Of a DNA stretch of 64,000 nt, positions 52,743 through 63,500 are shown in pieces. This stretch comes from JAWLDA01 sp041686855 (GTDB lineage: Bacteria > Bacillota > Limnochordia > DTU080 > RSA5), in assembly GCA_041686855.1 (NCBI GenBank), contig JAWLDA010000002.1, positions 384,280-448,279 on the forward strand. Direction: 5' to 3'. Numbering within the stretch: the first letter of the stretch is position 1; every line of letters starts with the position of its first letter. The notes beneath the pieces are model-generated. The model had not been told where the DNA came from and ran no database searches. It saw only the letters and a program-made list of their open reading frames with translations. Position numbers and translations under genes: made by a program.

Positions 52743-54017
52743 CTAATCTTTAAGGAGTGAGTTTGCGATGCGCTCGGCCTCAGCGAGAGCGGCCGACGGC
52801 GCCAACGTACCCTGCTCCACTTGGGTCAACAGAGGGCCCATCTGTCGGTTGATATCGGAGAAGCGGATGTACGGATAAGGACCCGCGTTGCTAAAGATCT
52901 CCGGTGCAATTACCATGTACGGAATCTCGAGCATGGCGTCTCTGAACGCGTCGCTTTGCAGGAAGTCCCGGCGAGGCGACTTTACACTGTCCCCGCCGAA
53001 GTGCTTAAAGAACTCCTCTTGCACCTCAGGGCTGAGCCACAGTTTAATGAATGCCCACGCCAAGTCAGGGTTGCTCGCGCCGCGGGGAATGACGAACATA
53101 TTGCTCCAACTCACCGTCGATGGCGTGGTCCCTTGAGGTCCACGAGGAATGGGAGCCATCCTCATCCACTCGATGAAATCGGGTGCGGCCACACGAATCC
53201 GCGGTGTCGCGGACGTATCGCCGATCACCATGGACGCCGTCCCGTTTTGTACGTCCGTCCAGGAAGCGCCAGCCCGAGTCACGTCGTACTCGTTAGCGAA
53301 ACGAGCCATGAGTTCAAGCGCCTCCAGCCCCTTGGAGTCATTGAACGCGACCGCTGTACCCGCTTCGTTGTAGAAACTCCCGCCGTTAGAGTAGACGTAC
53401 GCCGCGAAATTTGTAGGTCCTCTGCCGGAGACGAAACCGCTGCGAGAAATGGAATTGTCCGGCTCCCGCCTTACCAATCGCTGGGCGTAGGAGACCAGAT
53501 CGTCCCAAGTGGCGAGCGCTTCGGGCCGCTCGTCCAACCCGGCCTCAATCAGGTGGTCGCGATTGTAGAGGACGGCTCGTGCCTCTAAACTCCATGGCAA
53601 CCCAAAGATCTTGCCGTCCTTCTGCCCAAAGACGACGGAAGTGGGTAGAAAATTGTCAAGGGTCAAGTGCGGCGTTTGTTCCACATACTTGTTAAGGTCG
53701 ATGAACATACCCGCTTCGTAGAAGGTCCGGGCATGTGCGATCGACGCCAGACTCACGTCGGGAGGAGCGCCTCCTGCGACCGCGGCGGTCAGCTTCTGTC
53801 CACTGGCCGTATCCGCAAACTCAAAGCGAATCGTCGCTCCCGGATTCTCCTCTTCGAACCATTTGGTGAACCGCTCGTACCATGTCTGGTACTGCTCCGT
53901 GACGTGGGCGGTCCACATCCAAACGACAACTTCTTGTTTCTCCGCCGCCTGTGCCATCCCACCTAGCGCCAACATCGCAATGCACACAAAGATCATTACG
54001 AATCGTTTCAAACTCAT
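52743..54017 (-). CDS. ABC transporter sugar-type solute-binding protein (family 1), copy 1
   Basis: 424 residues. A Sec signal peptide (about 1-24, ending GGMAQAA) has no lipobox Cys, so the protein would be released into a periplasm. WMWTAHVTEQYQTWYERFTK, GAPPDVSLASIAHARTFYEA and GKIFGLPWSLEARAVLYNRD are typical of family 1 sugar binders. ATG with GGGGAGG 9 nt upstream. No permease or ATPase gene is near. It is divergent from and homologous to copy 2. Confidence 0.9.
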   Translation of the reverse strand: MSLKRFVMIFVCIAMLALGGMAQAAEKQEVVVWMWTAHVTEQYQTWYERFTKWFEEENPGATIRFEFADTASGQKLTAAVAGGAPPDVSLASIAHARTFYEAGMFIDLNKYVEQTPHLTLDNFLPTSVVFGQKDGKIFGLPWSLEARAVLYNRDHLIEAGLDERPEALATWDDLVSYAQRLVRREPDNSISRSGFVSGRGPTNFAAYVYSNGGSFYNEAGTAVAFNDSKGLEALELMARFANEYDVTRAGASWTDVQNGTASMVIGDTSATPRIRVAAPDFIEWMRMAPIPRGPQGTTPSTVSWSNMFVIPRGASNPDLAWAFIKLWLSPEVQEEFFKHFGGDSVKSPRRDFLQSDAFRDAMLEIPYMVIAPEIFSNAGPYPYIRFSDINRQMGPLLTQVEQGTLAPSAALAEAERIANSLLKD

Positions 54018-54100
54018 TCTTCACGACCTCCCCAGGTAAATTGCCCCCGTAAGAACAGTGAGAGCGTGGGCATTTATTCCTCCACCCACCGTGAGTCCCC

Positions 54101-54117
54101 TTCCTATAATTTTAGAA
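54101..54117. promoter_or_regulatory. AT-rich palindrome in the divergent solute-binding-protein gap
   Basis: TAATTTTAGAATTA (within the 218-nt gap) is nearly a perfect inverted repeat in an AT-rich patch that includes TATAAT on the plus strand. It could be a shared operator or promoter. No matching -35 is seen. Positions are approximate to a few bases. Confidence 0.3.
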
Positions 54118-54235
54118 TTACCTCAAAAGCGGGTTACTCGGTTCTCGCCGAAATATCACATGATTGGCAGGAGTCGTAAGTACTGGTGGACAACTTAGTT
54201 TCAGACATAAGGAAATTAAAGGAGGCAACGACTCG

Positions 54236-55522
54236 GTGAAGCGATTCATACGGTTTAGAACACTCAGCGTGAGATTCATCGTCTCCATTTTTCTCGTCCT
54301 CGCCATGGGCAGTATCTCGACCGCATTCGCGCAGGAGACGCTGCAGGTGTGGGATTGGTGGGGCCGGGGCAGCCAAGCTGCGATCGACTGGTTCGAACAC
54401 GTAGAGAAAACATTCGAAGAGCAGCATCCCGGTGTCGACTATCAATTTCTCACCATTGCAGGAGCCGGGGGGCTAAATGACCGCCTAGTCGCCGCCGCTG
54501 CGTCAGGACTTTCACCCGATGCATCGCAAATCTCGGTGGCCTACGCCCGCGGCGCCTTTGAAGCGGGCCTGCTTATGCCCCTCAACGAGTACCTGGACAA
54601 GACACCGGAGTTGCAGATGCACAACTTCATACCAGTCTCCTCGACTTTTAACCAAAAGGATGGCCAGATTTACGGCATCCCTCACAACATCGACGCGAAC
54701 GCCCTCGTTTACAACGTCGATCTATTCGACGAGGCCGGGCTCGACTCGGGTGTTTACGCCATCGATAACTGGGACACGTTTCGCGACTACGCGCAAAAGT
54801 TGACACGATTCTCAAGCAGTGGTGATGTCATTCGAACGGGCTTCGCGACTTCCATCAGCATGCTGACGTTCTCAAACTGGCTCTACGCCAACGGCGGTAG
54901 TTTCTATGATGACGATTATCAACAGCTTGAGGTGGCATCCCAAGCGGGAATCGAAGCGCTTGAATTCCTGGTGGAGCTACAATCCCTGGGTCAAGTGTTG
55001 CCTCCGGGCGCGGGTAACCCGCTGGCGTCGGGACGGGCAGCCATGTACCTGGGCGGCACGTTTCACGGCCACATCATCCACAATGAGGCGCCCGACCTCA
55101 ACTTCAAAGTGACCTCGTTCCCCCCCGGCCCGAGCGGTACGGAGCGTGCGGTGACGGGATGGGTCAACATGATGTCGATCCCGAGCGGTGCAAAGAATCC
55201 GGACCTCGCCTGGGAGTACCTCAAGTACTACACCGGGCTCCAAGGACAAATTGATATCATTCAAGTCCACGACCGCCCCGGGCAGCCTCGCTACGACTTT
55301 TACCAAAGCGCGGCTTGGGAGGACGCCGTCAGGGAGTATCCGTACCTCGAGACAGTGCTTGACGTCTTCCAGAGCGCCAAGCCGTATCCGTTCATTAAGT
55401 ACTCCGAACTCAACGCGATTTTCGGGCCTCTATTGAGCCAAGTGAGCAACGGCGAGCTAGCCCCGCGCCAGGCGCTTGAAGAGGCACAGCGACGGGGTAA
55501 TTTGGCGCTGGCAGGCAACTAA
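54236..55522 (+). CDS. ABC transporter sugar-type solute-binding protein (family 1), copy 2
   Basis: 428 residues. The signal peptide ends MGSISTAFAQ without a lipobox Cys. VWDWWGRGSQAAIDWFEHVE, PLNEYLDKTPELQMHNFIP and GIPHNIDANALVYNVDLFD are family 1 features, and the C-terminus PYPFIKYSELNAIFGPLLSQ matches copy 1. The GTG at 54236 has AAAGGAGG 10 nt upstream. A terminator follows, so it is probably transcribed alone. Confidence 0.9.
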   Translation: MKRFIRFRTLSVRFIVSIFLVLAMGSISTAFAQETLQVWDWWGRGSQAAIDWFEHVEKTFEEQHPGVDYQFLTIAGAGGLNDRLVAAAASGLSPDASQISVAYARGAFEAGLLMPLNEYLDKTPELQMHNFIPVSSTFNQKDGQIYGIPHNIDANALVYNVDLFDEAGLDSGVYAIDNWDTFRDYAQKLTRFSSSGDVIRTGFATSISMLTFSNWLYANGGSFYDDDYQQLEVASQAGIEALEFLVELQSLGQVLPPGAGNPLASGRAAMYLGGTFHGHIIHNEAPDLNFKVTSFPPGPSGTERAVTGWVNMMSIPSGAKNPDLAWEYLKYYTGLQGQIDIIQVHDRPGQPRYDFYQSAAWEDAVREYPYLETVLDVFQSAKPYPFIKYSELNAIFGPLLSQVSNGELAPRQALEEAQRRGNLALAGN

Positions 55523-55562
55523 CTGGAGCGCTCCCCTACCCAGATGTACGATGTACAATGAG

Positions 55563-55589
55563 AGAGGGCCCCCCGTGGGCCCTCTTTTG
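55563..55589 (+). terminator. Intrinsic terminator after solute-binding protein 2
   Basis: AGAGGGCCC and GGGCCCTCT form a 9-bp stem with a short loop followed by TTTTGC. A small palindrome TGTAC-GAT-GTACA lies just before it (55545-55557). Confidence 0.85.
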
Positions 55590-55621
55590 CACACCAATCA
55601 GCAAGGAGCGTTTGGTTTTTA

Positions 55622-58072
55622 GTGGACCCCACGACTTCCAAAGAGAACTTTTTGGGTACGCTTGCCTCTCCCCCACAGGAGATTGGCCCCTTCCCGTTTT
55701 GGTTTTGGAACGATGACCTCGACGAAGCTGAACTTTTACGTCAACTGCACGCCTTTCACGCAGGCGGCTTAGGGGGTGTACTCATTCATCCCCGAATTGG
55801 GCTCTCGCGGCGCGTCGGCTACTTAACGAAAGAGTACCTGCGCTTAGTCCGCCTCGTCGTCGACGAGTGCGCACGCCTCGGTATGAAAGTGGTCCTTTAC
55901 GATGAAGCCTCATATCCTTCGGGATCTGCTTGCGGACAGGTCGTAGCGACCAATCCAGCGTACGCGGCACAGGCTCTCGCTCTGGTGCACAAGGAGATCG
56001 TAGGTCCGTGGACAGGCTACTGGCGTCCCCACCTCGGACGTTCGCTCGTCGACGAACTCGTCTGTGTCGTCGTGGCGCCCGAGCGCGATGGCGTCATTGA
56101 TCCTCAGCACCTCAACCGCTTGATCCCCGACAAACGGGGGTTGGTTCGCCTAGACCTCCCCAAGGGGGTGTGGAGGGTGATGGCATGCATCGAGACTCCG
56201 AGTGCAGGTTCGATTCGGGGCGCTTTTCCCGATCAAGAGAGCGGCTGGGCCACGGCCCCACCGGCCGGCGACATCATGAATCCTGAGGCTGTCGAAACGT
56301 TCATTAGACTCACACACGACGCGTACGCGCGCACCCTGCGTGAACACCTTGGAACCACTGTTGTAGCTATGTTTACCGACGAACCGAGCCCTCTAGGCCG
56401 CTCGCCGCGCCGGGGAGTGAAACCGTATACCCGGGGTTTTGTAGATTACCTTAAAGAGTTCACCGGGCATGAGGAGATTGAGTCGTGGCTACCCGCCCTA
56501 TGGCTCGACTATGGACCGGAGACGGATCGCTTTCGATCAGCGTACGATCGAGCGGTACACCAACGTACGGTCGATGTCTATTACGCGGCCCAATCAGACT
56601 GGTGTGCCCGACACGGACTCGCTCTGACGGGGCACCCCCACGCTAGTAACGACATGACTACGCTTTCAACGTTTCACTGGCCGGGCCAAGATATGGTCTG
56701 GCGCTGGGTGGTGCCAGAGAATGAGTCGGGCTTGGCTGGCCCTGACAGCGTCGCCCCTAAGGCGGCAACGAGCGCAGCGAGAGCGTTAAATCGCAAGCGT
56801 ATCGCCACTGAGTTGTTTGGCGCGTACGGCTGGGGGCTCAGCCTCGACGAAGCGAAGTGGCTCATAGATTGGCACTTGCTGCGCGGCAACAACCTCTTTT
56901 TGATGCACGCTTTCTTTTACTCTATTCAGGGCGGCCGGGCCTACGAGAGTGAGCCGGACCTCGGCGTACACAATGTTTGGTGGCCTCACTTTCAACAGTT
57001 GGTGAAGTATACACGTAGGATGTGCTGGCTCCTAACAGAATGCGAGCACCGTTCCTCCGTCGCCATCTTGAGCGATGGGTACAACCTCTCCTGGACAGCC
57101 GCTCACCGCTTGTATCAAAACCAAATTGACTTTCTCTACATCGATGAACCTGCGCTCCAAAGAGCGCACATCGACGACGGTACGCTGCGAATCGGCTCAC
57201 AAGCGTACCGTTGCGTGGTTGTAGACGACACGCTTCCCCTCTCGGGCGCCAGCCAGCACATTCTATCGGCGTTTGAGGCAAGCGGTGGCCAAGTGATCCA
57301 TGAACTTGTTGGAGAGTCGTGGATCGACGACGTTCGAGCGAGCGCGAACCAAGCATGGGCAATTCACCCCACAATCCCGGATCTTCGCGTTATGCATGTG
57401 CGCAAAGATGGTTTCGAGGTGTTCCTCCTTTCTAACGAAGGTGAGGCGACGCTCTCAGGGAATTTGGACCTCGCCGCCGATCTCTTCGAGCAACCGAATG
57501 CAACGGTGACATCGATCGATACCCTGCGTATGACGACAACGCCGCTTCGTCAAACCGGCGCCACGCGGCATGGCCCGACGTTCGCTCTTACTCTGGGGCG
57601 TCGAGAGTCCCGCATACTGATTCCTGGAGTCACTGCCGACGAGGCCGATGAGTTTCAGGCAAGCCATGGGTGCTCTACCGAACGTCAGGAGCTCGAACTC
57701 CAAGGACCTTGGACGCTGACTGCTGCCGATGGAGGCGCAATCCCTCAGCACGCTCTCGGTGATTGGACCGCTGTCCGAGAACTTGAGTGTTACAGCGGCA
57801 CCATCACCTACTCAACCGTTGTCCACCTGCCAAAGTCCGCTTTAGGTGTAACCATCGACCTAGGTCACGTAGGAGATATCGCTGAAGTCCACGTTAACGG
57901 TAGGAAAATCGGTCTCGCGATGTGGCCTCCATACCGCTTAGAGACCGGTCCCGAAGCATGGCAGGTCGGCGAAAACCGCCTCGATGTGCATGTCACTAAC
58001 TCCAGCGCGAATGCACTGGAGGGTGCCATGCGTCCCTCAGGGCTCATGGGGCCGGTGCGGCTATTTCTATAG
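55622..58072 (+). CDS. GH106-like glycoside hydrolase (alpha-L-rhamnosidase-type)
   Basis: 816 residues, no signal peptide. PFPFWFWNDDLDEAELLRQL, GGLGGVLIHPRIG and YLTKEYLRLVRLVVDECARL followed by KVVLYDEASYPSGSACG fit the GH106 barrel. Acidic candidates are in MFTDEPSPLG and in RIATELFGAYGW, but I cannot assign acid and base. The C-terminal 110 residues (VHLPKSALGVTIDLGHVGDI, then EVHVNGRKIG and RLDVHVTNSS) are a jelly-roll carbohydrate-binding module. GTG start; AAGGAG lies about 13 nt upstream, rather far. First gene of a likely operon with the two oxidoreductases. An intracellular enzyme acting on imported oligosaccharide is inferred. Confidence 0.75.
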   Translation: MDPTTSKENFLGTLASPPQEIGPFPFWFWNDDLDEAELLRQLHAFHAGGLGGVLIHPRIGLSRRVGYLTKEYLRLVRLVVDECARLGMKVVLYDEASYPSGSACGQVVATNPAYAAQALALVHKEIVGPWTGYWRPHLGRSLVDELVCVVVAPERDGVIDPQHLNRLIPDKRGLVRLDLPKGVWRVMACIETPSAGSIRGAFPDQESGWATAPPAGDIMNPEAVETFIRLTHDAYARTLREHLGTTVVAMFTDEPSPLGRSPRRGVKPYTRGFVDYLKEFTGHEEIESWLPALWLDYGPETDRFRSAYDRAVHQRTVDVYYAAQSDWCARHGLALTGHPHASNDMTTLSTFHWPGQDMVWRWVVPENESGLAGPDSVAPKAATSAARALNRKRIATELFGAYGWGLSLDEAKWLIDWHLLRGNNLFLMHAFFYSIQGGRAYESEPDLGVHNVWWPHFQQLVKYTRRMCWLLTECEHRSSVAILSDGYNLSWTAAHRLYQNQIDFLYIDEPALQRAHIDDGTLRIGSQAYRCVVVDDTLPLSGASQHILSAFEASGGQVIHELVGESWIDDVRASANQAWAIHPTIPDLRVMHVRKDGFEVFLLSNEGEATLSGNLDLAADLFEQPNATVTSIDTLRMTTTPLRQTGATRHGPTFALTLGRRESRILIPGVTADEADEFQASHGCSTERQELELQGPWTLTAADGGAIPQHALGDWTAVRELECYSGTITYSTVVHLPKSALGVTIDLGHVGDIAEVHVNGRKIGLAMWPPYRLETGPEAWQVGENRLDVHVTNSSANALEGAMRPSGLMGPVRLFL

Positions 58073-58152
58073 TAGAAATATCGAGGTGTGCCCACAGAGC
58101 AGGCGAAGACTTCTAGAAATCAAACGATTTATCCGTGGGAGGAAGTAAACGA

Positions 58153-59154
58153 ATGAGTAAGATCCGATTGGGCCTCGTCGGATGCGGAGGAATGGCCCGA
58201 GCACATGCGCGTCGACTCTCGGCGGTTGGCGACCGTGCAATCGTGGCCGCGACAGTTGACGTAGAGGAGAGCAAAGCGCGGGAGGTTGCCGAGTACTTTC
58301 CGGGCGCAGCGGTAGCGACTGACTATCGGGCGATTCTCGATGACGTCGATGCAGTGCTACTGGTCCTTCCACACCACTTGCACCACCCTATCGCTATGGA
58401 TTGCCTGCGGGCCGGGAAGCACGTGCTACTGGAGAAGCCGATGGCCAACAGTGAGCAGGAGTGCTTGGAGCTGATCGAAACCGCCAAGTCGGTCGATCGC
58501 ACCCTGATGATCGCCTACTGTATGCGCTTTGACCCCCTCGTCGCCAGGATGAAGGAGCTCCTCGATCAAAAAGCGTATGGCGACGTCATTCAGGTCTCCA
58601 TTTGGACTGAACAGTTGACCCAATTCCCTGCCGATCATTGGGCGTCAAGCGCCAAGACCCTTGGGGGTGGGCAGTTGTTCAGCCATGGATGCCACTACGT
58701 CGACATTCTCCTGTGGTATTTAGGCGAGCCGGTACAAGGGATGCATGTCGGTACCAACTTAGGGACTCCATGGATGGAACGTGAAGGTACCAGCAACGTG
58801 ACGATTCAGTTTGAGGGCGGTAAGCTAGGGTACCACTTTGGGACGTGGGGAGCTCGGGGATCCCGACTACGGTACTCGTTCCATGCCCACTGTACAGAGG
58901 GCATGCTCGAGGCGGATATCACGAAGGGACGGCTGATCGCCCACGTTAAGGGCGAGGAGCGCATATTACTTGAGAGCGAGCCGGGGAAGCATACGGAGAA
59001 AGAGATGCTCCATTTCCTTGACTGTATTGAATCCGGCAAGCCTCCGCTTACGGACGGGGCCGGCAGCCTCCAGGGCTTAAGGCTGATTTGGCGCCTCTAT
59101 GAAGCGGAAGAACGCGGAACCCTCGCGGATCTGCGGGGCCTCGGGCTGCCGTAA
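58153..59154 (+). CDS. Gfo/Idh/MocA-family oxidoreductase 1
   Basis: 333 residues. The Rossmann motif GLVGCGGMARAHA (7-19), LEKPMANSEQEC (the EKP motif) and GGGQLFSHGCHYVDILLWYL, with the catalytic His/Asp helix, are present. These enzymes oxidise or epimerise sugars and cyclitols with NAD(P). ATG with GGAGG 10 nt upstream, 80 nt after the GH106-like gene. Confidence 0.92.
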   Translation: MSKIRLGLVGCGGMARAHARRLSAVGDRAIVAATVDVEESKAREVAEYFPGAAVATDYRAILDDVDAVLLVLPHHLHHPIAMDCLRAGKHVLLEKPMANSEQECLELIETAKSVDRTLMIAYCMRFDPLVARMKELLDQKAYGDVIQVSIWTEQLTQFPADHWASSAKTLGGGQLFSHGCHYVDILLWYLGEPVQGMHVGTNLGTPWMEREGTSNVTIQFEGGKLGYHFGTWGARGSRLRYSFHAHCTEGMLEADITKGRLIAHVKGEERILLESEPGKHTEKEMLHFLDCIESGKPPLTDGAGSLQGLRLIWRLYEAEERGTLADLRGLGLP

Positions 59155-59177
59155 GCAGGGCGGACCAAGCGCCCTGC
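59155..59177 (+). other. Intercistronic hairpin between the two oxidoreductase genes
   Basis: GCAGGGCG/CGCCCTGC forms an 8-bp stem with a 7-nt loop and no T tract. It could protect the upstream message. Confidence 0.45.
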
Positions 59178-59227
59178 CGAAATGATCAGGCTTAAACCCA
59201 TCTTTTGTCTCGAAGGAGTTCTTGCAC

Positions 59228-60280
59228 ATGTCCAGACCGATTCGCGTCGGCATTATCGGCGTCGGCGGCATTGCCCGCGGCATCCACATCCCGGCGTACA
59301 CGAAGCTCGACGGAGTCGAAATCGTTGCCGTCAGCGATCTGCTCCTCTCACGCGCCCAGGAGGCCGCACAAGATGCCGGTCCGCAGACCCGCGCCTACGA
59401 AGATTACCATGAGATGTTAAAGAAAGAAAAGCTCGACGCTGTAAGCGTCTGCACCCCTAATGCCTTTCACAAGGCGCCGACGATAGCAGCCCTTGAAGCG
59501 GGTGCGCACGTTCTTTGCGAAAAACCAATCGCTTCGTCCGTTGCGGACGGAGAAGCGATGATCGCCGCCGCCAAGCGCACGGGGAAGCTGTTGACCATTG
59601 GATTAATGACCCGATTCGCGCCGTATGCGCAGGCAATCCGTCGATTTGCGGATGACGGATTTTTGGGAGACGTCTATTACGCCCGCGCGCAGTACTTGCG
59701 GCGGCGTCTCATCCCGGACTGGGGAGTCTTTCACGTGCATGAGAAGTCTGGCGGAGGCGCGTTGATCGATATCGGGGTTCACATTCTTGACCTGGCGATG
59801 TGGTTTATGGGAAGCCCAAAACCTGTCGCGGTCAGCGGGGCGACATATGGCAAGTTCGGAGGTCGCGCCGACTTGATTAACCGCAAGGGAGCTCCCTTAC
59901 GGTATCCCCCCGAAGAGTTTGATGTCGACGACAACGCCTTTGCCCATGTCCGTTTTGATAACGGGGCCATCCTCAGTCTCGAAGTGAGCTGGGCATCTGA
60001 GATCCCTGAGAATGTACACGCCGTGCAACTCTTCGGCGATCGGGGCGGTGCCACGACGAGCCCACTTGCGCTATATAGCCAAATGAACGGCTCTCTTGTG
60101 GATATCACGCCGAAGGACTTGAGCGATGTGCGTCCACACGACGCCGAGATCGAGCATTTTATCGCCTGTGTGCGTGGCGAGCGCGACCTGGTCGTCAAAG
60201 CGGAAGAGGCCCTGGAGGTGCAACGTGTCCTCGAGGCCATTTATGAGTCCTCGAAGACCGGCAACGAAGTGCGTTTGTAA
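59228..60280 (+). CDS. Gfo/Idh/MocA-family oxidoreductase 2
   Basis: 350 residues. GIIGVGGIARGIHIPAY (dinucleotide motif), LCEKPIASSVADGEAM (EKP motif) and GGGALIDIGVHILDLAMWFM are clear. Only distantly related to oxidoreductase 1, so probably a different substrate. ATG at 59228 with AAGGAG 9 nt upstream; the TTG before is too close. It may work with the GH106-like enzyme in a sugar-oxidation route. Confidence 0.92.
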   Translation: MSRPIRVGIIGVGGIARGIHIPAYTKLDGVEIVAVSDLLLSRAQEAAQDAGPQTRAYEDYHEMLKKEKLDAVSVCTPNAFHKAPTIAALEAGAHVLCEKPIASSVADGEAMIAAAKRTGKLLTIGLMTRFAPYAQAIRRFADDGFLGDVYYARAQYLRRRLIPDWGVFHVHEKSGGGALIDIGVHILDLAMWFMGSPKPVAVSGATYGKFGGRADLINRKGAPLRYPPEEFDVDDNAFAHVRFDNGAILSLEVSWASEIPENVHAVQLFGDRGGATTSPLALYSQMNGSLVDITPKDLSDVRPHDAEIEHFIACVRGERDLVVKAEEALEVQRVLEAIYESSKTGNEVRL

Positions 60281-60432
60281 TACGACGGCTCCGGAGGAGC
60301 GCCAGTCAAGGCGTCTCCCCGGGGCCTTTCCTCCTAAATCTTGTTCGGCCCCCACTTCTTGGAATAACACACCAGCAGACTTTCATTCTGGGAGAAAGGT
60401 TTCGCGTCCCCACATCCAATAATTAACTGATG

Positions 60433-60498
60433 GAGGACCTGGTGCGCGCGTTTGCACCGAAACACGTTCCTGTCAGGTCCTCACTAAGAAAGGAGGAC
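60433..60498 (+). promoter_or_regulatory. Possible Shine-Dalgarno switch before the lyase gene
   Basis: AGGTCCTC (60475-60482) can pair with GAGGACCT (60433-60440, 8 bp) or with GAGGACT at 60493-60499 (6 WC pairs and a G-T), which includes the ribosome site AAGGAGG. The two pairings exclude each other, so one form hides the ribosome site and the other frees it. Inside the first loop GGTGC/GCACC forms a further stem. The ligand or trigger is unknown. Confidence 0.5.
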
Positions 60499-60502
60499 TA
60501 CC

Positions 60503-63500
60503 GTGAATCTGAAAGTCAGCAGCTTGTCACTTCTCCTCTTATTATCGTTACTTTGTTGGCCAGTGGCGGCGCAAACCACTCTGCTAGAAAACTCTGGGTT
60601 CGAGGAAGGAATTGATGAGGCCAGCGGCCTTCCCACTGGATGGAGCCTTTTTAACGGGGAGCCCGGTGTCGATCTCAAACTGAGTCCCGCTGAAGGTGAG
60701 GGCCACGTTTTCTCGATCGTCGACACCTCGACGTCCTCTGGCTACGGTATTCGGAGCGTCGTCCTACCCGCTTCGCCTGGGGAGACGTACAAAGCAACCG
60801 CCCGTGTGAGAACGGAGAATGGAGGGACGGCCCATCTCTATCTCGACTTCTGGCACGAAGGGCGATCACGAAGTGAATCTCGCAGTGTCTCCTCTTCGCG
60901 CGACGCGTGGACAACCGTCACGTCAACGCTTACCGCCCCTCAAGATGCGCGCTGGGTCTCTGTCATCCTTTACTCGCTTGCTGCTTCCCAAGGGACGGCA
61001 CACTTTGACGACATCACTTTAGAGAGAGTCCGCGCAGACCAATGGTCGGAGGAAGATATGGACGCAATCGTTGGAGACGATCAACTCGATTACGCGCCGA
61101 AAGACGGCACGGTGGTCAGCAGCAATCCCCCGGCCTTTGTGTGGGTACCTGTCGGCGGTGCCGAAACGTACATGCTTGAGTACTCGCCAAATCCCGCGTT
61201 CCCCGTCGGGGAGACCGTGAGGGTAAGTGGGATCGATTTGAGTGTATACACGCCCCCCACCACCCTCGACGATGCCCAAACATGGCACTGGCGAGTCTTT
61301 GCGGTCGACGCTAACGGACAGACGTCGCCTCCGTCAGCCGTTCGAAGCTTTGAGATCTCTCCTTCAGCTGTGGAGACGCCACTGCCCGACCTTGTGAGCG
61401 TCAGATCAAAGATTCCTCAAACCCACCCAAGGCTCTTTATCACGTCCGACACGCTCTCGGAAGTTCGCCAAGCCCGCCGCTCCGACATGCTTCTCCGGTT
61501 CTTGGCCGACAGTATCATACGTGACGCTCGCTCCTTAGTCTACGCGCCGCTACCGCAGGAGCCTCCCCATACACGCCCGAATGGAGTGTGGGATGTTAAC
61601 CTTTGGCGCGAGTACCGCATCACGGTCAATGCGACCAATAACATGACGGCGCTCGCCTTCGCTTACTTGCTTACAGGCGACACAAGCTATGGAGACGCAG
61701 CACGTAAGTTGATGCTCCACATCGCGTCGTGGGACCCCAACGGTGCGACCAGCGCTGCGGTGAACGACGAGTCGTCGATGCCGATCTTGTACCAGATGAG
61801 CCGCGCGTACACATGGGTTTACGACCTTTTGACGCCTGAAGATCGTCAGGTCATCCAAGAAGTTATGAGGATTCGGGGTAACGAGGCCTATGAAATCCTT
61901 AAGCGTAGGCCCTTTGAGAGCAGGCCCTACGGCAGCCATGCCGGCAGGTCTCTCGGCTTCTTGGGTGAAGCGGGCATTGCATTCCTCGGTGAGATTCCCG
62001 AAGCCAGCGAGTGGTTTGACTATGTGACCAAGATCTTCTACTCAGTGTACCCAGCCTGGGGTAAAGATGCTGGCGGTTGGGCCGAAGGCCATGCGTACTG
62101 GACGAGTTACATGAACCGCGTCTTGTGGTTTGTCGATGCGCTTAAAGTCGCCACAGGACTCGACCTGTATGAGAAGGCATTCTTCCAAAACACCGGGATG
62201 TTTAAGTTGTATACACATCCTCCCTACACGGAAATGGGACCGTTTGGCGACTTTGCCGATCGCGGTCCGCAATCGGCAGACGGGAACGTCATGAGCCATT
62301 TTGCTGGAGTGTACGATAACCCGTACTACAAGTGGTATGCCAACGAGGTGGGGGCCATCGCCGAGACGGGCGTCATGGGCTTTATCAGGGCTTACCTGTA
62401 CCCTCGGGCTCAGATGCAAGGGAAAGCACCGACCGATTTGCCAAACTCCGCATACTTCTCAGATGTGGGTTGGGTCGCCCTCCACAAAGAGTTCGGCGAG
62501 CCCCGGAACTCGATTCAATTCATGTTTAAGAGTAGTCCCTACGGCTCCTTTAGTCATAGCCTGGCAGACCAAAACACGTTCACCCTCGAAGCTTACGGGG
62601 AGCCATTGGCCATCTCATCGGGTTACCGCCCCTGGTACGGGAGCCTGCACCACATGGGGTGGACTAAAACAACACAGGCACACAACGGCCTCCTCATCAG
62701 TGGTGAGGGTCAGATTCCACAGTCTCTCTCGGCTAAGGGGAGAATTACCGGCTTCCTCAACGGAGATAGCTTCGATTACACGGCTGGAGACGCGGCCCAA
62801 GCGTACGGTAGTAAGGTTAACGCCTATTCGCGCCACGTCGTCTACCTGCGCCCCGACGTCTTTGTCATCTTTGACGACGTGAGAGCGCCGCAGGCCGAAG
62901 AGTACAGTTGGCTCTTGCATGCGTATCATCCCTTCGCCATTGATGAGAAGAAGGGGCACATACGTGTCGAGGCAGAGACGGCAAACCTTGACGTGCACCT
63001 GTGGGCGTCGGAAGACCTGACGTTTAAGCAAACAGACGAGTTCGCCGTGCCACTCGATGAACCGATGAACAAACCGACACAGTGGCATCTCACCGCTTCC
63101 ACGCAGGCAGCTTCCACGGAAGCCTACTTTCTAGCCGTCCTCGTTCCAAGTAAGGCGGGTGAAGCTCGGCCAATCCACACGGATCGGCTTGGTATCCAGG
63201 ACGGCGAAGGCGTTCGTCTCCGTGATACATCAAGCTCCACCACCGTTCTTTTTGCCACAGGCGGCCGACGTCTCAATGGCGAAGGGCTCACCATCGAAGG
63301 GAAAGTCGGCGCTTGGAAGGCCTCCTCTGATGACTCATCCGATGTCACTTCAGACGGTAGCCTCGTTGATCCGTCCGATACAGAGGGGATCCTCCTTGTT
63401 GATGGGACGCTGTGGCAGGCAGCAAGCGGAACCCGTTTTGAATCTTCCATCCCGGTTGACGCGGAGATGAGCATTCGGCATCATGGCCCCAACGGCACCG

